A stretch of DNA of 7,950 bases. It comes from an uncultured Phaeodactylibacter sp. (GTDB lineage Bacteria > Bacteroidota > Bacteroidia > Chitinophagales > Saprospiraceae). Made by a program: the position numbers and the translations under genes. Each line of letters begins with the position of its first letter. Position 1 is the stretch's first letter. Location of the stretch: positions 1 through 7,950 of the forward strand of contig CAJXXJ010000150.1 in NCBI GenBank assembly GCA_913062745.1, given 5' to 3'. Shown piece after piece: positions 5,261 to 7,950 of this stretch. Under the pieces are notes generated by a model that saw only the letters and a list, made by a program, of their open reading frames with translations, did no database searches and was not told where the DNA came from.

Positions 5261-5881
5261 TTAAAGCTTGAAAAGGTGCCCCATTTCGTCCTGCTTGGTT
5301 TTTAGATAACCGAGGTTTTCTTTCTGGGGCTTTATAATTAAAGGTACCCGGCTCAAGACCTTCACTTCAGAATGATCGAAGGCGTCGATCTTATCCGGGT
5401 TATTGGTCAGCAGGTGGATTTTTTTGATGTCCAGCGCTTCCAGCATCTGTACGCCGATGTCGTACTGCCGGGCATCTACTTCCAGGCCGAGGTGGATGTT
5501 AGCATCTATGGTGTTCAGGCCCTTGTCCTGCAGCTGATATGCCTTCAGCTTGTTAATGATGCCAATGCCGCGCCCTTCCTGCCGCAGGTAGAGGACCACG
5601 CCTCCGTTTTCAGCAGCCAGAGAGAGGGCTTCCGCCAATTGTTCCCCGCAGTCGCAGCGCTTGGAGCCGAACAGGTCGCCGGTAATGCACTCCGAGTGCA
5701 GGCGGACCATAACCGGTTGTGCAGGGTCAACATCCTTATGGACGAGGGCCAGGTGGGGCATCCAGTCCTCTTCGTTTTCGGAGAAAGCGATCATGTTAAA
5801 ATCCCCCCACGGGGTAGGGATCAGCGCTTCGGCCTGCTTAAAAATGCGAGTTGAGGTATTGGATTCGGATTTCTTCACCAT
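5261..5881 (-). CDS. ribA: GTP cyclohydrolase II
   Basis: GTP cyclohydrolase II opens the imidazole ring of GTP, releasing formate and pyrophosphate, to give 2,5-diamino-6-ribosylamino-4(3H)-pyrimidinone 5'-phosphate. The 206 residues match the normal stand-alone length. Visible features: the PTPWGDF start motif (22-28); the zinc-binding cysteines C65, C76 and C78 in HSEC...RCDCG; RQEGRGIG (100-107); and NKLKAY with Y115, equivalent to the E. coli Tyr105 catalytic residue. Downstream are LLTNNPDKI and the RVPLII ending. All key residues are present, so the canonical product is expected. There is no fused RibB (dihydroxybutanone-phosphate synthase) domain, although many Bacteroidota carry a RibBA fusion. 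This copy may therefore be dedicated to its operon rather than to housekeeping riboflavin synthesis (inference). It is the first gene of the four-gene operon; the ATG at 5881 has no Shine-Dalgarno site. Confidence 0.92.
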   Translation of the reverse strand: MVKKSESNTSTRIFKQAEALIPTPWGDFNMIAFSENEEDWMPHLALVHKDVDPAQPVMVRLHSECITGDLFGSKRCDCGEQLAEALSLAAENGGVVLYLRQEGRGIGIINKLKAYQLQDKGLNTIDANIHLGLEVDARQYDIGVQMLEALDIKKIHLLTNNPDKIDAFDHSEVKVLSRVPLIIKPQKENLGYLKTKQDEMGHLFKL

Positions 5882-6388
5882 GCTGGAATTGCCATATAAT
5901 GATTAGTCGCCCGGCGGTTGCCGTCCGGGCAGCCTGCCTACTGTTTTCAAACCCTATTTGCCGCGAAAAGTTTCATAATTGCTGCTTCCGGGGCTGCGGG
6001 CAGCGCTTAGGCCTGTTGGCGCGTTAGCAAAGAGTCTGATGCCCCGGGCTGGTTTTGTTTAACTTTTTTGGATGTGCCCGGAAGTCAGTGTGCAGTCAAA
6101 AATGCAAAAAAAAGCAAAGCGTAATCAAAACGGCTTATGTGTTGAGGATTAATAAGTTAGAAGAGCTAGTGTGCGAAAATTTGGCAGTTTATTTGCTAAG
6201 ATTAGCGAAAATTTGCTGCAACCTTAAGCATATTACTCCTTTTGTTTGTTTAATTTGCCGTTGAGCAGTCTCGGAAGGATTATTCCGTTTTTGCTCTAAA
6301 TGGATTGGTTTTTTACAATAAAGTTTGGTTTATCGGGTGTTTCGCCCACTATACATAAACACATTGTACAACTAAATTTGGGATTATT
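5882..6388. other. Divergent intergenic region between the ribA operon and the susC-like gene
   Basis: These 507 bp carry no convincing gene. The ribA-proximal half is GC-rich, including the palindrome GCTGC-GG-GCAGC (5993-6004); the susC-proximal half is AT-rich. Promoter-like words are weak. On the minus strand TAGGGTTTG (5948-5956) has a spacer one base too long for TAnnTTTG. On the plus strand TAAAGTTTG (6319-6327) has the same flaw, while TAAATTTG (6373-6380) matches exactly but would start transcription almost at the susC ATG. An 11-bp direct repeat GCGAAAATTTG occurs at 6173-6183 and 6205-6215. The long leader before the susC-like gene may hold an operator or regulatory RNA, but no known element is recognised. 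Confidence 0.4.
5909..5930 (-). repeat. GC-rich hairpin in the ribA leader
   Basis: GCCCGG-CGG (5909-5917) pairs with CCG-CCGGGC (5921-5930) with one bulged T (5924) and a 3-nt loop. It sits 28 nt upstream of the ribA start codon. No FMN-riboswitch conserved core is recognisable around it and no U-run follows. It may affect mRNA stability or translation of the operon, or be incidental. Confidence 0.35.
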
Positions 6389-7950
6389 ATGAAAAAACTC
6401 TCACTAGTGCTTCTGCTGGTATTGGCAGGAGTAACCGCCGCTATGGCGCAGCGTACCATCAGCGGTACGGTGACAGATGTGGAAGGGGAAGCCCTGATCG
6501 GCGCTTCTATCCTTGGCAAAGGGACCTCCACAGGTACCGTAACCGATATTGATGGCAACTACTCGCTCAGAGTCGGCGAAGACGTTCAAACGCTGGTGTT
6601 TTCCTACACCGGTTTTGTTACTCAGGAAATTGATATTGGAGCATCTGACGTCATTGACGTTCAGCTGAAAGAAGATGTCGCTCAGCTGGAGGAAATCGTG
6701 GTGACGGGCTATGGCGTCAAGCGCCAAAAGGATATCACCGGCTCCGTTTCCTCTGTAAAGAGCGAAGAATTCCTCAATGAGGCAGGTGTTACGGTACAGT
6801 CTGCACTGCGTGGACGTGCTGCCGGTGTAGTCGTACAGCAGACTTCCGGTGCGCCGGGCGCTGGCTTCAACGTACGTGTACGGGGTGCGACTTCCATCAA
6901 CGCAAGCAACGCTCCGCTGTACGTAGTGGATGGTATTCCGATCATCAGCGACCCGGCTTCTCAGGTAGACCTGGGCGGTCAGAACCAAAACCCGCTGGCG
7001 GACCTCAACCCGAACGAAATCGAGTCGATCGAGGTACTGAAGGACGCATCTGCGGCAGCGATCTACGGTTCCCGTGGTGCCAACGGTGTGGTACTGATTA
7101 CCACAAAGTCTGGTAAGGCGGGCGAAACCAAAATTAACTTTGACGCTTCCTACGGCGTACAGGACCTGCCCAACCCGATCGACATCGTAGACCGGGAAGG
7201 CTACCGCGAATACATGACCGAGCTGTTTGGCTCTCCGGAGGTAGCGGCAGGTGCACTGCCCGGCGATAACAACTGGCAGGACCTGATTTTCCGCGAAAGC
7301 AACATTCAGGAATACAACCTGAGCGCAAACGGCGGTAACGAAAAGACCCGCTTCTTCGCAGGTATGAGCTACAGCGATAACGAAGGTATCCTTGAGGGTA
7401 CAAGCTTCACCCGCTACTCTGCCCGTTTGAACCTGGACAACTACGTGACAGAAAAGCTGTCCTTCAACGTCAACCTTGGCTTTACCCGCTCTGACAATCA
7501 GCCGGTACAGAACGATAACAACATCTTCGGTGCCGTTTCCACTGCTATCCTGCTGCCGCCTACGGTGCCGGTATTCAACGAGGATGGCTCCTACGGCACT
7601 GCTTTCGGTTTGGAAAACCCGGTAGCAGCTACTACGCTGTATGACCAGAATATCGTGACCAACCGTGTTATTGGTAACATCGGCGCACGCTACAAGATTT
7701 TGCCTTACCTGACTTTCCAGACTAAGCTGGGCGTAGACCTGCTGAGCCTGCGCGAAGACCTATTCGAGCCTTCCGGGCTGCAGTCTTCCGTACAGGGTAC
7801 GAAAACGGTGGGTACGACCAACAACCTGCGGGTAGTAAACAACTACACGCTGAATTTCCAGAAGCGTTTCGACCGCCACAGCATTAATGCACTGGCTGGC
7901 TTCGAGATGCAGCAGGATGAGATTCAGAGCACCTTTTCTGTAGTGAATGA
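6389..7950 (+). CDS. SusC/RagA-family TonB-dependent outer-membrane transporter, N-terminal part (3' end outside window)
   Basis: From ATG at 6389 the frame stays open to the window end (520 codons; complete members have about 1000). Residues 1-20 are a signal peptide (MKKLSLVLLLVLAGVTAAMA, cleavage predicted before Q21). Residues 22-95 are a carboxypeptidase-regulatory-like beta domain (TISGTVTDVEGEALIGASI, TDIDGNYSL). A TonB-box-like EEIVVTGYG follows at 101-109. The plug domain covers about 115-245, with SALRGRAAGVVV, VRVRGATSINASNAPLYVVDG and IEVLKDASAAAIYGSRGANGVV, the hallmark of the SusC group. The beta barrel begins after about residue 247. The protein imports large substrates such as glycans or peptides with a SusD-like lipoprotein lid, whose gene would be expected just downstream. 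The substrate cannot be read from this part. It is divergent from the ribA operon; no AraC or sigma/anti-sigma regulator lies upstream in the window. Confidence 0.95.
   Translation, partial: MKKLSLVLLLVLAGVTAAMAQRTISGTVTDVEGEALIGASILGKGTSTGTVTDIDGNYSLRVGEDVQTLVFSYTGFVTQEIDIGASDVIDVQLKEDVAQLEEIVVTGYGVKRQKDITGSVSSVKSEEFLNEAGVTVQSALRGRAAGVVVQQTSGAPGAGFNVRVRGATSINASNAPLYVVDGIPIISDPASQVDLGGQNQNPLADLNPNEIESIEVLKDASAAAIYGSRGANGVVLITTKSGKAGETKINFDASYGVQDLPNPIDIVDREGYREYMTELFGSPEVAAGALPGDNNWQDLIFRESNIQEYNLSANGGNEKTRFFAGMSYSDNEGILEGTSFTRYSARLNLDNYVTEKLSFNVNLGFTRSDNQPVQNDNNIFGAVSTAILLPPTVPVFNEDGSYGTAFGLENPVAATTLYDQNIVTNRVIGNIGARYKILPYLTFQTKLGVDLLSLREDLFEPSGLQSSVQGTKTVGTTNNLRVVNNYTLNFQKRFDRHSINALAGFEMQQDEIQSTFSVVN

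Noticed and set aside
4710..5264. 184-codon open frame on the plus strand
   Set aside because: It overlaps the RibD-like gene, whose conserved motifs fix the minus strand as coding; the plus-strand translation resembles no family.
5882..5990. Possible FMN riboswitch before ribA
   Set aside because: The leader has only one simple GC hairpin; the multi-stem FMN aptamer with its conserved junction sequences is not visible.
6202..6231. Nine-codon minus-strand ORF preceded by AAAGGAG
   Set aside because: The Shine-Dalgarno-like word is well spaced, but the genes here do not use such sites and the ORF is too short to support; it does not lead into a downstream gene.
6055..6264. 69-codon plus-strand frame starting with TTG in the intergenic region
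   Set aside because: It begins at a rare start codon without a ribosome site, lies in AT-rich leader sequence, and shows Cys/Lys-rich composition typical of translated non-coding DNA. A nested 26-codon ATG frame (6072-6152) is equally unsupported.
6404..6988. 194-codon open frame on the minus strand
   Set aside because: It lies opposite the signal peptide and plug region of the susC-like gene, which is unmistakable on the plus strand.

Overview
The window looks like chromosomal DNA from a Bacteroidota bacterium, most likely of the Saprospiria (Lewinella/Phaeodactylibacter-like). Grounds: a SusC-type TonB-dependent transporter with the usual carboxypeptidase-regulatory-like domain; an OmpA-family protein with a calcium-binding thrombospondin type-3-like repeat; AT-rich translation starts without Shine-Dalgarno sites; and a TAnnTTTG promoter element. 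The class-level placement is an inference.

Layout. (1) 2-628, plus strand: the C-terminal 208 codons of an OmpA-family cell-wall-anchoring protein. (2) 629-1409: a non-coding stretch with a dense set of inverted repeats (641-841). It also holds a 44-codon gene on the minus strand (1103-1237), with a plausible -7 box upstream and a minus-strand intrinsic terminator at 810-841. (3) 1410-2915, plus: a roughly 500-residue all-helical, TPR-like protein of unknown function, divergent from the small gene. (4) 5881-2924, minus: a tight four-gene operon, in transcription order GTP cyclohydrolase II (RibA) - RibD-type reductase without a deaminase domain - medium-chain dehydrogenase - a PTPS/QueD-fold protein that has lost its catalytic residues. 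The gaps are 17, 10 and 3 nt. (5) 5882-6388: an AT-rich divergent intergenic region. (6) 6389 to the window end, plus: the first 520 codons of a SusC-family transporter.

How the genes may work together. The four-gene operon is the strongest candidate for an undescribed system. Its first enzyme opens GTP to the riboflavin-type diaminopyrimidine, the second should reduce a ribosyl side chain, and the last two belong to oxidoreductase and pterin-enzyme folds. The set does not match complete riboflavin, folate, tetrahydrobiopterin or queuosine pathways. From memory, very similar PTPS-like and dehydrogenase proteins sit together with RibA/RibD homologues in Actinobacteria, so this appears to be a widespread, uncharacterised GTP-derived small-molecule pathway; the chemistry is inference. 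A second candidate is the divergent pair of a 44-residue hydrophobic/acidic peptide and a TPR-like protein, with an 11-bp inverted repeat covering the small gene's promoter and start codon.
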